Assembly (NCBI GenBank): GCA_022036555.1 | Contig: CM039120.1 | Coordinates: 25,138,227 to 25,202,226 of the forward strand | Source of the DNA: Microstegium vimineum | Lineage: Eukaryota > Streptophyta > Magnoliopsida > Poales > Poaceae | Length of the DNA stretch: 64,000 nt | Direction of reading: 5' to 3' | Part shown: one piece after another, positions 30,494 to 41,476 of the stretch | Numbering within the stretch: the first letter of the stretch is position 1 | How the letters are laid out: each line of letters begins with the position of its first letter | Position numbers and translations under genes: made by a program | The notes under the pieces: generated by a model | Seen by the model: only the letters and a program-made list of their open reading frames with translations | Database searches by the model: none | Told to the model about the DNA's origin: nothing

Positions 30494-30703
30494 GGGGTGT
30501 TTCTGAGTGCTCCACGAACTCTGCTCCGAAAACCCCACCGTGGAGCAGCTCCACGAAAACCTATAGTTTGTGGAGCACCTCTTTAGGTGCTCTCACAACT
30601 CCACCCTTATTCCTCGAACGAAGTGCGTGGAGCTAAAACTGTTTAGCTGAAAAACGTGGAACGAAACTAAAAAAACATGGAGTGGAGCAGTCCCAAACAC
30701 TCT
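30494..30703. mobile_element. hAT-type MITE
   Basis: Terminal inverted repeats GTGTTTCTGAGTGCTCCAC (30497-30515) and GTGGAGCAGTCCCAAACAC (30682-30700) match at 16 of 19 positions. The interior repeats ctccac/gtggagc words and has no ORF. Small size, GGGTGTTTGG-type ends and a non-coding interior fit a grass hAT-like MITE. I could not settle the 8-bp duplication. Confidence 0.65.
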
Positions 30704-30995
30704 CTATGAATAGGAGATTTGGTCAGCAGGTTGTAAATGCATGTTAGTGCACAGCCCGTCAAGTTAGGATCTGGAGAGTAGGAATAGGAGATTTGGTCAG
30801 CAGATTATGGCCATTAGGGGGGGTATAACTAAGGGCCAGGTGATTCCTAGGGATAAGCAGGAGCAGAGTATTCTCAATCAGAGCCTTCCAACGAGGGCGA
30901 ACTGCTGCTGCAGCCATTGTTGAATAATCCTCAAGTCCTCAATAAACCATCCAGTTCCCTAGCTATATCATCCTGGTATTAGACAACTGATTCTC
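30704..30995 (+). repeat. Possible copia 5' LTR end and primer site
   Basis: A 73-bp direct duplication (aataggagatttggtcagca at 30709 and 30782) is followed by LTR-like sequence. TGGTATTAGACAA at 30973 resembles a degenerate methionine-tRNA primer site. If right, the copia fragment that follows has an internal deletion from the primer site into RT. Confidence 0.35.
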
Positions 30996-30999
30996 TGGC

Positions 31000-32460
31000 T
31001 TGCAAAGGGTGACTCCTTGCCAGCCGATCTCATGGCCACCAAGAACACCATCCGGTCCAATCTCTCCATTAAGAACGATTGAGGAGATGACGGCGATTGA
31101 GGAGAACAAGACATGGCAGCTCATCGATCCGCCGGCTGGCTGCCGGCCGATTGGGCTCAAATGGATCTACAAGGTGAAGCGGGACGAGCGCTGTGCCATT
31201 GTTAAGCACAAGGCACGCCTCGTTGACCGCGACTTCGTCCAGCGTGAAGGCATCGACTTTGAGGAAGTTTTTGCACCAGTGGCGCGCATGGAGTCTGTTC
31301 GACTGCTGCTGGCTTTGGCAACGGCAAAGGACTAGCGCGTCCATCATTGGACGTCAAGTCAGCCTTCCTCAATGGCGAGCTGGCGGAGACGGTCTTCATC
31401 AAGCAAGCTCCGGGGTTCGCCGTCAAGGGAGCAAAGCACAAGGTGCTCGGACTGCGCAAGGCACTCTACGGGCTTAGGCAAGCCCTGCGGGCATGGAACA
31501 CTAAGCTCGACGACACAATGGGCGAGCTTGGGTTCAACCGTTGTGCAACAGAGCACGCGCTTTACTCGCGACGACGGGCGGAGGAACTCATCGTCGGTGT
31601 GTATGTGGACGATTTGATCGTCAACGGCGCACGTGCGGAGGACATTGGCAGCTTCAAGAGCGAGATGGCAGCTCGTTTTCGAATGAGCGATCTCGGCCAG
31701 CTCTCCTACTACCTCGGCATTGAGGTAAACAGGAGAAGGAGGCGCTCGCGCTTGGTCAGAGCACGTACGCGGCAAAGCTGTTGGAGCGAAGCGGCATGGC
31801 TGATTGCAAGCCATACGCGACTCCGATGGAGACGAAGGTGGATGCAACACTCTACCAGAGCATCTTCAGCGGGTTGCGCTACCTAGTCCACACAAGGTCG
31901 AACATTGTGTTCGCCGTGGGCTATGTCAGCCGCTTCATGGAGGATCCTCGAGAGGATCATTGGGCTACGGTGAAGCGGCTGCTGTCACAGGATCATCTTC
32001 CCTAAGGCTGGCGGCAAAAGTGGGCTGCGGCTCACGATCTTCAGCGACGCAGACATGGCGGGCGACATCGATGGGCGGAAGAGCACTTCTGGTGTGCTCG
32101 TCTTCTTGGGCTCGGCCCCAATTTCGTGGTTGTCGTTGAAGCAGAATGTGGTGGCGCTATCTACATCCGAGGCGGAGTACGTGGCGGCGGCCACAGCAAC
32201 GTGCCAAGCTGTTTGGCTACGCCGGTTGTTGGGCGAGCTGACCGGTGAGGAAGCTCGTCCGCCATGGTGGACAACCAATCCGCCATCGCCCTCGCCAAGA
32301 ACCTTGTCCTCCACAAGCAGAGCAAGCACATCGACGTCAAGTTTCATTTCCTTCGGGATTGCGTCGATGGAGGACAGATTGTCATCGAGTTCGTCGAGAC
32401 TGCTTGACAGCTCGTTGACATCCTCACCAAGTCACTCGGACGGCTTCGGTTCTGAAGAAG
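31000..32460 (+). pseudogene. Copia RT-RNase H fragment
   Basis: Frames in series along the plus strand encode the copia reverse transcriptase (IEENKTWQLIDPPAG, GLKWIYKVKRDE, VDVYVDD-type site VYVDDLIVNG near 31605), then YATPMETKVDATLYQSI, SDADMAGDIDGRKSTSG and KQNVVALSTSEAEYVAA of RNase H (to about 32250), and an end near 32460. Stops and frameshifts fall near 31335, 31740, 31886 and 32005. Gag, protease and integrase are missing. It is a dead, internally deleted or 5'-truncated element. Confidence 0.88.
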
Positions 32461-32516
32461 ATGATTGGCATGGCAGAGTCAAGGCATCAGGTTAGCAGCA
32501 GGATTAGGGAAAGAAT

Positions 32517-32901
32517 TGTTAAATTTAATCTGTTGCTCCCTCCCTCTCTGTACCTGCGCAGTAGGGTGTTGGCAAGTTTGTCAACCCTGCTATCCCATCT
32601 ATCTACTGTAGAGGCATGGCAATAGTGCCAAGTAGTGGTTGTCATCAATCAATAGTAGATAGCTGTAGCAAGTAGTGGTACTAGTGTACCTTGTAGTTGG
32701 TAGATTAAGGTATATATATATCAGCTAGCAGGGCAATGGAAAATCACTTCAATTTCCCACATTCAAAGTGCAGTTCCGAGCAGCAGAGCTGCAGCTTGTG
32801 TGTGTGCTATGCTCATTCCCTTTATTCTACCTCAAGTCGTTGTGGGTGTACGTGTGCTGGTGAGAAGATTGCTCACCTGCAAGGAGTCTGAGGGCCAACA
32901 G
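32517..32901 (+). repeat. 3' LTR of the copia fragment
   Basis: Begins TGTTAAATTTAATCTG after a purine-rich aggattagggaaagaa and contains a TATA stretch (gtatatatatat, about 32711). The right limit (..ggccaaca, 32901) is the nearest CA end but is not confirmed, because no second copy is in the window. Confidence 0.55.
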
Positions 32902-33347
32902 GCCTTAGCGCCCAAGCCTGGTGGCTGGGCGGCCCTAGGGTTTTAGGGTAGATGATCACATATTAGGCAAGGATCTCCATTGTTTGGGTATATTCTATAA
33001 ACCCTTCATGATCCTTGCCTATATACTGTACTCCTTGTACTTATATCAATCTATCTACAATTCCCCAGCAATATTTGCTCTCATGGTATCAGCCGCCTAG
33101 GTTTTTTCTTCCTGCTCGCGTGCCAGCCCTCTGCCGTGCCGCGCCCACCATGCCTGCTATTGCACCTTCCTCCCCCAAGTCCAGGACTAAGGAGCTCGCC
33201 TCAGCCTCCCAGATCGATCAGATCGTGGCACGGCTTGCCCAGGAAAAGGCCAATCGCGCTGCCGCCGCCACCCAGCAGCTCGAGAAGGAGCGCCAGGCAG
33301 CGCTAGTGCGCGCCCTCGAGGCTGAGGAGCATATGAAAAAATTATGA
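32902..33347 (+). mobile_element. 5' fragment of a second copia element
   Basis: 32902-33083 looks like an LTR end (TATA near 33020, ..tttgctctca). TGGTATCAGCCGCC (33084-33097) is a primer site. Then ATG 33150 opens 66 codons of a charged N-terminal Gag (..SQIDQIVARLAQEKANRAAAATQQLEKERQ..), cut off at 33347. The rest of the element is missing, so this is a truncated 5' end. Confidence 0.6.
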
Positions 33348-34080
33348 ATTTTATTGATATAAGAGACCACCTGATATATGGGCTCAACAAGGCAAAACCA
33401 CTCAATGGAATCACTTAAGTGGTAGATCAAACGATTTTTGATAGATAAGGGGGTAGAATATCTAGTTTTGTAGGTCAGGGAATGAAGTAGACACTTCTAA
33501 ACATTAGGGGTGAAGTAGACACTGTTAATTGGTAGGGGGCATATAGACTTTTTTTCCCTTAAATATAAGTGATAAAGGCTTGCTACAGTTGCATTAAAAA
33601 AAAGTCTTGCTACAGCAGCACACCAATACAGTGCCGCACCTGGTCACCACTCATAACACTAGTACACAGATTTTGAGGAATCAGATTGTCCATCATGGTG
33701 GCTGATCAGTTGGCCAGGCCATGTTATGCCCGAACATTGTGACCCCTTAAAGCAAGTTGTCAAAGGAGTAAGCTAGCAAGTTGAGGAAAAACTACTGAAA
33801 CTGAAACTCACCTTTTGAGAATGCAGTGTTTCTTAATTAGAATTGTTGATAATCTCTTTAGATAAATATATAGTTCTGTGAAATGCAATTGTAAGTCTAT
33901 TTTTCATAATTATGGCAACAAGCCAGCATTCGTGACTGTGTACTTCTGTGAAATTTGCTTAAAATGTTTTAAGGTATCGTCTATTCAAACCCATTAATAA
34001 AAATGAGAGCAATACTCAGCATGTGTTTTTTTCTGAAAAAACCAATGTATGGCACGACAGTACATGGAGAGTGGCTGTAC
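33348..34080. other. Intron-like DNA
   Basis: No gene. 33360-33560 has MITE-like text (gggggtagaat.., ggggtgaagtagac) that repeats gaagtagacact twice. The rest is AT-rich, ordinary intron-type sequence. Confidence 0.35.
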
Positions 34081-34644
34081 CTTGTATCCAAAACATTTCC
34101 CATAAAAACTCTCTTCTTTGCTAGCAGAGCTAGCCTCCATCGTGGATTGTTTTCCTTGGCTCCAACATCATGTTGATAATCGGCCACAGAAGCAGAAGAA
34201 ATCAGTACCCAAACTGCTATATCTTCTCTTGGTGGCATCATAAAGTTCTCCATGTTATTTTTTCTGGATAAGTCACTGACTGTGATCTCTTGTAGCTTTT
34301 TATCTACGTCACCAACTGGAGCATGAATAATATCCTCCTGCAAACTACAGAAGCCAACTGGCAGAATCTGGGAGACTGTGTTTCCTGGAGCTGCAAAAGT
34401 TGCCAATAGTGTGCGCTTGGAGATGTCCCTAACAAAATTATTTAATTTCAGATCATGTCTCTTATATGAAACCGATTATCAAAAAGCAGCATGTTTAAAG
34501 GCTAATTGAAACTCATAGAGTACACTTCAACTCTAATTTACAACTTGTCAACATGCATGGATATATTGTTATATGGTGTGATGTTGTTAACATCACTCAC
34601 TTCATAGCAGAGTCAAGCAGCATTGTAGCATTTTTGCACACCAT
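34081..34644 (-). CDS. WD40-like host gene, two upstream exons
   Basis: Main exon 34428-34081: acceptor TTTGTTAG, 348 bp fully open, donor AAG/GTACAG. It encodes TLLATFAAPGNTVSQILPVG.., MMPPREDIAVWVLISSAS and RWRLALLAKKRVFMGNVLDT. A shorter exon before it (about 34644-34601, ..NATMLLDSAM, donor GTGAGT) joins in phase; its acceptor is less sure. The main exon ends with two bases of a codon, and the exon at 5788 starts with the one base needed, giving ..NVLDT-R-VTALDT... Codon use is unlike the surrounding transposons and there are no stops. I do not recognise the protein beyond a likely C-terminal WD40 part. Upstream exons are not visible: a copia LTR begins at 34841. Confidence 0.55.
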
Positions 34645-34840
34645 CTTTCAAGCTTGTTAATTATTGCAGACAAGTGAACCCTCACTATGCAATACGAATC
34701 GTAAGTGCATTGGTCTTTTCAGAAACCAGAATATTAATTTCACTTTGAGAATGTACTGAGAGCCTACATGGGCCAGAAAGAGAGAGGACATAGAAAAGCA
34801 CATATATTTGTACATATTAATATCACCAGCCCTAACATCC

Positions 34841-35066
34841 TGTGTCAACTGATAGAGGATGAACTAGCTGTTATATTCATTCGTATTGAGTAAACTGATT
34901 ATAGGAGCTAGACTAACACAAGAGAGGGGAGGAAGCACACAAGCGAAAGCCAGGTAACATTCCCAGGCATCAGCCATCTATAGCAGTAAAGAGATGTAAA
35001 TACTAGCAGTAAAGAGGGGTGTAAAGAGATGACAGCCAGGGGAGGTTCCCAGGCGTCATGCTAACA
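34841..35066 (-). repeat. 3' LTR of a copia fragment
   Basis: 226 bp on the minus strand from TGTTAGCATG (35066) to TTGACACA (34841), right after the purine-rich GCAGGGGG. It is the end of the copia fragment whose RNase H lies at 35067-35377. Confidence 0.65.
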
Positions 35067-35377
35067 CCCCCTGCAGTCGAATCGGCAGGCTCGCTGATGA
35101 TATAAAGACTGGAGCGAAAACCTTGGAACACGGAGGTGGGAAGGCCCTTGGCGAAGATGTCAGCAAACTGGGGCGTCGTTGGTACGTGAAGAACCTGAAC
35201 ATCACCGATGGTGACCCGTTCACGAACGAAGTGGAGATAAATCTCGACATGCTTCGTGCGTTGATGTTGAATGGGATTGGTGGACAAGTATACTGCAGTG
35301 ACCTTGTCGCCAACTTCCAGACTATGTCGCTCCAGCAGCCTCTCCCGGGTCACCTGGTATTTTGATTCCGGCGCCAC
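35067..35377 (-). pseudogene. Copia RNase H, C-terminal end
   Basis: The minus strand reads VYLSTNPIQHQRTKHVEIYL, HFVRERVTIGDVQVLHVPT and QFADIFAKGLP, the end of copia RNase H. The order with the LTR is right. The preceding part of pol is missing: at about 35355 the sequence switches to a copia fragment of opposite direction. Confidence 0.85.
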
Positions 35378-35720
35378 TAATCACATGACCGGATAACCTC
35401 ACCCTTCCTTCAAACTCACATTCTTCAACTTCAAATATTATCATTGGTAATGGAAACCTTCTTCACGTTACTTCCACTGGCATTACCACTCTTCCGCATC
35501 ATCTTCGTCTTAATAATGTGCTTGTTTCACCTAGCCTTATTAAGAATCTTATTTCAGTCTGCCAGTTTACCTCTGATAATAATTGTTCTCTGGAGTTTGA
35601 CTCTCTTGGCTGTTGTGTGAAGGATCTTCGCTCTCGGAGAGAGATCGTCAGGTGTGACAGTTCCAGCCCCCTCTGTCTGCTGCGGTTTCCAGCCCCTGCG
35701 TCTGCTCTCCTCGCCACTAC
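35366..35720 (+). pseudogene. Copia protease and pre-integrase fragment
   Basis: Plus-strand frames give WYFDSGATNHMTG, the copia protease active site (DSGA), then a frameshift and LRLNNVLVSPSLIKNLISVC and SLGCCVKDLRSRREIVRCDS from the region before integrase. Similarity stops near 35720 at a GC-rich junction. It faces the RNase H scrap head-on, so the two come from different insertions or an inversion. Confidence 0.8.
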
Positions 35721-36038
35721 CAGCTCGGGTCACTGGGGCGCTCGCGGACGTAGCAGAGGCGGACGACGGCGCACGGGCGGACCAAGCATCAGGCATGAAT
35801 CCAGCGGGAGCTCAAGGCGCAGGAGGAGTGGCAGCAGGCAACGCAGCTGGAGACAGAGTGAGATGCACAGGTGTGGTACGGACTCGGCCCTGAAGGACGT
35901 CCGTCACCTGCGTGCATGCAGAGGCAAGGGAAGCGAACAACGACGACGTGTGGAGCAGGGGCGCTCGAAGCAGAGGCTCGCGTAGTCCTCTCTGGTACCG
36001 TCGCGTCTCGCCTTCCTCGGACCGACGCCGCGGTCACC

Positions 36039-36318
36039 ATGGCCAGTGCGGCTCCCCTCCTGTCGTCCAGACCATCATCAAGTACTCTACTCACCAATAC
36101 CAACTACAGCGAGTGGACTATGGCAATGAAAGTGAAGTTGTAGGCGCGGCAGATGTGGGAGGTAGTCCGATACAAAGATGTTGACTTTCACGAGGATCAG
36201 GGGCCCTCCTTATTGCTGTTCCACCGGAGTTGGCACTCACTCTCGTGGACAAGGTAACCGCCAAGGACGCATGGGATGCCATCGCCTCGGCATGGGTCGG
36301 CATCGACTACGCCCGTAG
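36039..36318 (+). pseudogene. Copia Gag, N-terminal fragment
   Basis: From ATG 36039: LLTNTNYSEWTMAMKVKL, a stop, then ARQMWEVVRYKDVDFHED and, after a frameshift, TAKDAWDAIASAWVG. This is the N-terminal part of copia Gag (the 'NY..W..M...L' block and 'A.DAWD.I'). It breaks at about 36318. GC-rich 35721-36038 may be its 5' leader, reaching the protease fragment by a junction that reverses the normal gene order. Confidence 0.75.
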
Positions 36319-36584
36319 AGCCATGTTTTCTGATCGTCCGATTAATCGCGATTAATCACGATTAATCGTCCTGATCGACACTTAGCACTCGATTAGGCCC
36401 TTCGATTCGATCAGAGCGATCAGAAACCTGATCGTCCGATTAGGCCTCTTTGCCGATCAGAACTAAATAGAGATGGACTTCTTCAGGCTACATCTATTTT
36501 GGCCAGACCCATTAGGGTTTCTCTTATATACCTCACCCCCACTCTCCCTCTCCTCACTCCTCACTCCCACTCCAGCCGTTAGCA
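36319..36584. other. Possible hAT element end
   Basis: gatcgtccgattaatcgcga and cacgattaatcgtcctgatc repeat the word cgattaatcg three times. A TATA-like cttatatacctca and a pyrimidine-rich leader (36530-36575) follow. The style resembles the 5' end and promoter of a hAT-type gene, but no coding part can be seen before the gap. Confidence 0.3.
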
Positions 36585-36798
36585 ATGTGCAGCTGAGCTG
36601 CATCTATTCCCTGCAAATCTCCAAACATATGGAGGTTGGGACAAGAATATAGAGCAAGATTTCATAGGTAGGCATTGAGCATCAATACTACATTTATAGT
36701 TAGTTGGTTACTTACCTATGAAATCTTGCTCTATATTCTTGTCCCAACCTCCATATGTTTGGAGATTTGCAGGGAATAGATGCAGCTCAGCTGCACAT
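36585..36798. repeat. Perfect 86-bp inverted repeat
   Basis: 36585-36670 and 36713-36798 are exact reverse complements (86 nt each) around a 42-nt spacer. Right after come a short TA run and the second N gap. It may be a genuine fold-back or an assembly fold at the gap edge. Confidence 0.95.
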
Positions 36799-36817
36799 AG
36801 TGTATATATATATATAT

Positions 36818-36917
36818 NNNNNNNNNNNNNNNNNNNNNNNNNNNNNNNNNNNNNNNNNNNNNNNNNNNNNNNNNNNNNNNNNNNNNNNNNNNNNNNNNNN
36901 NNNNNNNNNNNNNNNNN
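36818..36917. other. Assembly gap (100 N)
   Basis: Exactly 100 N, preceded by (TA)n and by the perfect inverted repeat. The true size is unknown. Confidence 0.99.
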
Positions 36918-37331
36918 GGAGATATATTTACCATTTGAATTAGGAAGGACCCAGAAGACACCGGAAGGAAGCGGGGCCCGAGAGGCCGACCTGTGGGGCC
37001 GACCGGCCCCACCTATGGCCGAGCGGCCTGCCCCTAGGCCCGCCTCCGCCGACCTTCTGGAGTGTTCCTCCACTACCTTTGAGGATTCATCTAGGACCAA
37101 TATTAAGTCGGTTTGATCCAACAGCTATCGCGCATCCCACCGAGCTATAAATAGAGCACTGTACCCCCTCGGGAGAAGAACAACTAATCCAGGTCAAGTC
37201 AGATACAGTTCAAGATTAGAATAGATCTAAGGTTTCCAGAGATTAGATTAGAGCTCTAGCGTTTCAAGTCATTAGCCTAGGTAGCTAGCAAGGTTCAAGT
37301 GGAGTTGGGCGATACGCTCGGGATTCATCGG
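36918..37331 (+). repeat. Partial LTR of an Athila-like family
   Basis: Words such as ctacctttgaggattcatct, taagtcggtttgatccaaca and a TATA region (gagctataaatagagc, about 37143) line up with the U3 region of the LTR at 43509-44739 (ccacctttgagg.., gtcagtttgatccgac, tatataagg). It is a more distant relative, cut at its left by the gap. Confidence 0.55.
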
Positions 37332-37608
37332 TGTTGACACCTCTTAAGTATCAATTCTAAGTATCAACTAAGCAGGAGAAAGGATATATTTGCATCACAC
37401 CACCTAGACATAGGGTTTTAACTGACAGAATTCCATGAGTTTTGGTGTTTATCTATTTCTGCAGGGAGACAACTGCAAAAGAGCAAAAGAGGCCCACAAG
37501 TAAGGATTATATAGACACATAACACCTCTGTATGAAAAAGAGTAATCTAGAAGACTCCAGAACACCCCCGAGGAAGGAGGGGCCCACCCGTCACAAGGAT
37601 AGGGCGGG
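37332..37608 (+). repeat. Athila-like element 1: first part of the LTR
   Basis: Starts TGTTGACACCTCTTAAGTAT and matches 43509-43787 closely. Interrupted by the SIRE-like copia. The LTR resumes at about 42578 with a deficit of about 173 bp, the part with the TATA box. Confidence 0.85.
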
Positions 37609-39392
37609 TGAGAGATCTCTAGTGTTTTGGTTAATTAATGAAACCTATAGTATTAACCTAGCTCTAAGTGATTGAGTAGGTATAGTACACTCATGGAAGA
37701 CAATGACAAGTGATGGAGCAAGCAAGGAAGCAAAGTGATTGCAAGAGCTCATACTTGGAGAAGAAGGAAAGTGAAAAGACCCTAAGCAATTCAAGACAAA
37801 GGTATATGCTAGAGCTTTTCTTTTGGTGGTCAAGACACCAAGTGGGTGTGATCACACTTAGGTTAGACAACCGTACTATTAAGAGGGGAAATGCAAAAGT
37901 GATTGCGGTTTGTCAAGTGCTACTAGGTGTTATCTATATTGCATTTGCTTTTACGACCTAGTGACAAACACCCTGCCTAAACGACAAGTAAAACATGCCA
38001 AATCCTGCTCACTAAATGTTATACTTAGTGTTTGGCATCATGGAGCAAAGGGTGGAGAAGGAAGAAACAAGTTTGGACAAGAAAAGGGCATCGGACGCAG
38101 GCGCCGGACGCTGGCCAAAGCGCGACGGAGCGTCCGACGGACAACCCTAGCTTTGTGTAAGTGAAGTTCAGGCGTCGGATGCTAAGGAGCGTCTATCGGG
38201 TAAGCGACAGACGCGTCCGTCGGAAGATGGAGCTCTCGGATGCTCTCTGAGGAGCGTTTGTCGGGTAAGCGACAGACGTGTCCATCGGAAGATGGAGCTC
38301 TTGGGTCCTCTGTGTGTGCTCTTTGCTCGCAACAACGGATGAGGCGTCGGACGCTGAGAAGACAGGCGTCGAACGCTGGCGGAGAGCGTCCATCGGTTGA
38401 AGAATTTCAAAGACAGAGCTCAACGGCTAGTTCTGATAGGGCGTCGGATGCTGCGACGGAGCGTCCGTCGCACCCGTGAAGAGCGTCTGTTGCCAACTCA
38501 ACAGCCCAATGGCTAGAAGACTTTAAGGAGAGTTATAAATATGTGTTGGCCGGCTAGGGGTGCTCTCTCTCGAACATTTGAACAATTTGAGACCCTATTG
38601 AGCTGAGCAAACTCCCTCCCACTCATCTCCATGCTTGGTTAGTGAATTTCCAAAAGAGATTGAGTGATCCAACTGCATCTTGCATATAGCTTGCATCTAG
38701 TGGCATTTGGGAGGCGTTATCGCTGCGGATTTCTTGTTACTCTTGGTGATTACCATCACCTAGATGGTTTGGAGCAGCGGTGGTAGATCGAGAAGCTTGG
38801 TGATTGTGCTTCGTCGACTACAAGTTGATTGTGAGGGGTTCTTGTGCCTTCCCCGTGGGAGATCGCAAAGGTAAATCTAGTGGATTGCTCGTGGCGTTTC
38901 AATAGCCTCATTTTGTGTTGGTTGAGCGGCACCCGGTGACGGGTTTGCGTGTGATGCCAATTAGCGCGTGAACCTCCAAATGAGTGTCTTGCTACAACGG
39001 GGACTAACTAGTTGGCAAACTAGTGAACCTCAGGAGAAAATCAAGTGTCAACCATTGTCTCTTATGATTGATCTCATTGGTATTCACTTGATTGGTTCAT
39101 CCCCTACAACTCCACAGCGGTATAGCTATCCTCCCTATCTCTCTTTTGTACCTTGCTAGTTCTTCTTAGTAGAGATATTAGGTTGTGGTAGTGCTTAGTA
39201 GCTTGTGTAGGATTTGTGTGTATTAGAACTATTAGGATAAGACTTGTGGATAGGTGGCTTCGCTTTTCTCTCCTAGGCTAGTGCAACATTCGCTATTTGA
39301 TCCCTAGCTTTCTAACTTGTTGTTGAGGTTTCTTTGTAGAATTTTAAATTAGGCTATTCACCCCCCCCTCTAGCCATCCATAGGACCTTTCA
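37609..39392 (+). repeat. 5' LTR of the SIRE-like element
   Basis: 1784 bp, from TGAGAGATCTC to ACCTTTCA just before the primer site. No second LTR is available, so the left edge rests on the break in the Athila LTR. It contains a tandem pair of about 60 bp at 38184 and 38250 (agcgt.t.tcgggtaagcga, tcggaagatggagctct) and scattered gcgtcgga(c/t)gct words at 38090-38470. Confidence 0.75.
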
Positions 39393-39394
39393 AG

Positions 39395-39406
39395 TGGTAT
39401 CAGAGC
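39395..39406 (+). promoter_or_regulatory. Primer-binding site (initiator Met tRNA)
   Basis: TGGTATCAGAGC, exact, two bases after the LTR end. Confidence 0.95.
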
Positions 39407-39449
39407 TAGTACACCGTTGATTTGAGGATTAACAATCTACGGTGTGAAG

Positions 39450-41476
39450 ATGGCTCATATCAACAACATGAAGAAACCACCCAAGTTTGATGGCTCAAAC
39501 TATGGCTATTGGAAAGTCAAGATGACCGCTCATATCAAGTCAATTAGCCGGAAGGTTTGGCTTGTGGTGGACAAGAAGTTTGAAGTGGAAAATGAGGAAG
39601 CACCCACCGCGGCCGAAGAAGAGAAGTTGCAACACAATGATATTGCTCTTAGTGCTATTCATGAGGATCTTGATGAGAAGGTGTTTGAGAAAATCAAGAA
39701 TTTAGAGAGTGCTCATGAGGCATGGAAGAAGCTTGAAGAATCATTTGAGGGTACTCAAGCCGTCAAAAGTGCAAAGGCATACATCCTCAAAGAAAAGTTT
39801 GTAAGCTTCAAGATGAAGGATGATGAGAATGTGCCGGAGATGTTCCATAGGCTACAAGTGCTAGTCAATGATCTCATGACTCTTGGTGAGAAGGTTGAGG
39901 ACAAAGATTTCTCTCACAAATTCTTGATAAGTCTCCCATCTCGGTTTGAGACTCTTGTGACCTTTATTGTGAGAGGTGGATTGGACACCGTGACTCCTAA
40001 TCAAGTCTTGGGAGATGTGATGACACAAGATGCTTACCGAGACAACAAAGAAGAAGATGTCAAGAAAGAAGAAAAGAAGGATGAGAAGAAGAAGAGCATA
40101 GCTTTCAAAGCTACTTCATCACACAAGAGCAAGGGAAAAGCTAAGATTGAAGAATCAAGTGAGGATGAAGACTGAAGTGCTAGTGAGGTTGATGAAGAAA
40201 AAATGGCTCTCTTTGTAAGAAAATTTGGAAGATTCATGAAGAAGAAGGGCTATCATGCAAGAAGGAAGAGAACATCTTCCAAGAACTTTGATGAGCCTAG
40301 GAAGTGCTTCAAGTGTGGAAGCTTTGATCATCTCATTGCTCATTGTCCATACAATAGTGACAAGGATGATGATGATCACAAGAACAGAGACAAGAAAGAG
40401 AAGAAGCCCACCATTGACAACAACAAGAAGAAGAAGGGGTATTCTCACATAGTGACTTGGGATAGTCACTCTTCTTGTGGTGAAGATGAAGATAATGAAA
40501 AGAAGACCACTACCAAGAAGAAGGCCTTTGCAAGCATTGCAATGAGGGACAAGATCTCTCTATTTGACACTCCATCATCATGCTTCATGGCTAAGTCCAC
40601 TAAGGTACTTTCTCATGATGAGAGTGAGAGTGAGAGCGATAGTGATAGTGAGGAGCCCTCAAGGGAGGAACTCATGGACATGCTTGAACAAGCTAAGGAA
40701 TACATTGATAAGAAGAGGAAGGAATGCAAAGAATTACGCAAGACCAATGTGACTCTTGAGCAAAATCTTGATGAGGCCGTAGCATCTCATGAGAGGCTAA
40801 TGGAAGCCCATGAGAAGCTAGTGAAGTCTCACACTAAGCTTGAAAGAGCTCATTCCTCTCTCTTAGATCAAAGTCAGAAAGCGATTGTTCAAACATGTGA
40901 CATGGGAGTTATTTGTGATATTCTTGATGAATCTTTTTATGCTCCTATCATTGTTGCTCCCACTAACCCATATTGTAGCACTACTACTTCCATTTCATCT
41001 ACTATTGATGTTTCACTTGTGATGTCTCACTAATGGTGGAAAATGAAACCCTCAAGGAGGTTACAAAGCTCAATCACTCCTTAGCTAAGACTTTTGGAGG
41101 TGAGGACCGCTTGCTTATGTGCTTGGGTAGCCAAAGAGCATCTCTCTACAAAGAGGGATTGGGCTATATCCCCAAGAAAGGCAATGACACTTTTGCTCCT
41201 CACAAGACTCGTTTTGTGAAGAACACTAGTAGCTATTGCAAGATTTGCAAGCAAGTTGGTCACAATGAGCAAGCATGCAAGAACAAGAAGGCCAAACAAG
41301 ATGTATCCTCCATGAGAGTTGATTCATTCTATGTTATTTCCAAGGGTACAAATGGTGTTCATGCCAAGTTTGTTGGTGCACCATGGATGGCTTCCAAGAA
41401 GTCCATTTGGGTACCAAAATCCTTGGTAACTAACCTTGGAGGACCCAAGCAAGTTTGGGTACCTAAAAAGAATTGA
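39450..41476 (+). pseudogene. SIRE/Opie-like Gag
   Basis: Starts MAHINNMKKPPKFDGSNYGY, the copia Gag beginning. A TGA at 40173-40175 breaks the frame, which resumes with a CCHC knuckle (CFKCGSFDHLIAHC, about 40308-40350) and a long acidic and coiled-coil part (SHERLMEAHEKLVKSHTKLE near 40790). After a frameshift near 41031 comes MVENETLKEVTKLNHSLAKT, a second knuckle (CKICKQVGHNEQAC, about 41239-41280) and IWVPKSLVTNLGGPKQVWVP. The long coiled coil and two knuckles are typical of SIRE-lineage Gag. One stop and one frameshift make it non-functional. Confidence 0.85.

Noticed and set aside
36708..37121. Frames spanning the second N gap
   Set aside because: Most of their length is N or (TA)n, and no domain appears on either side.
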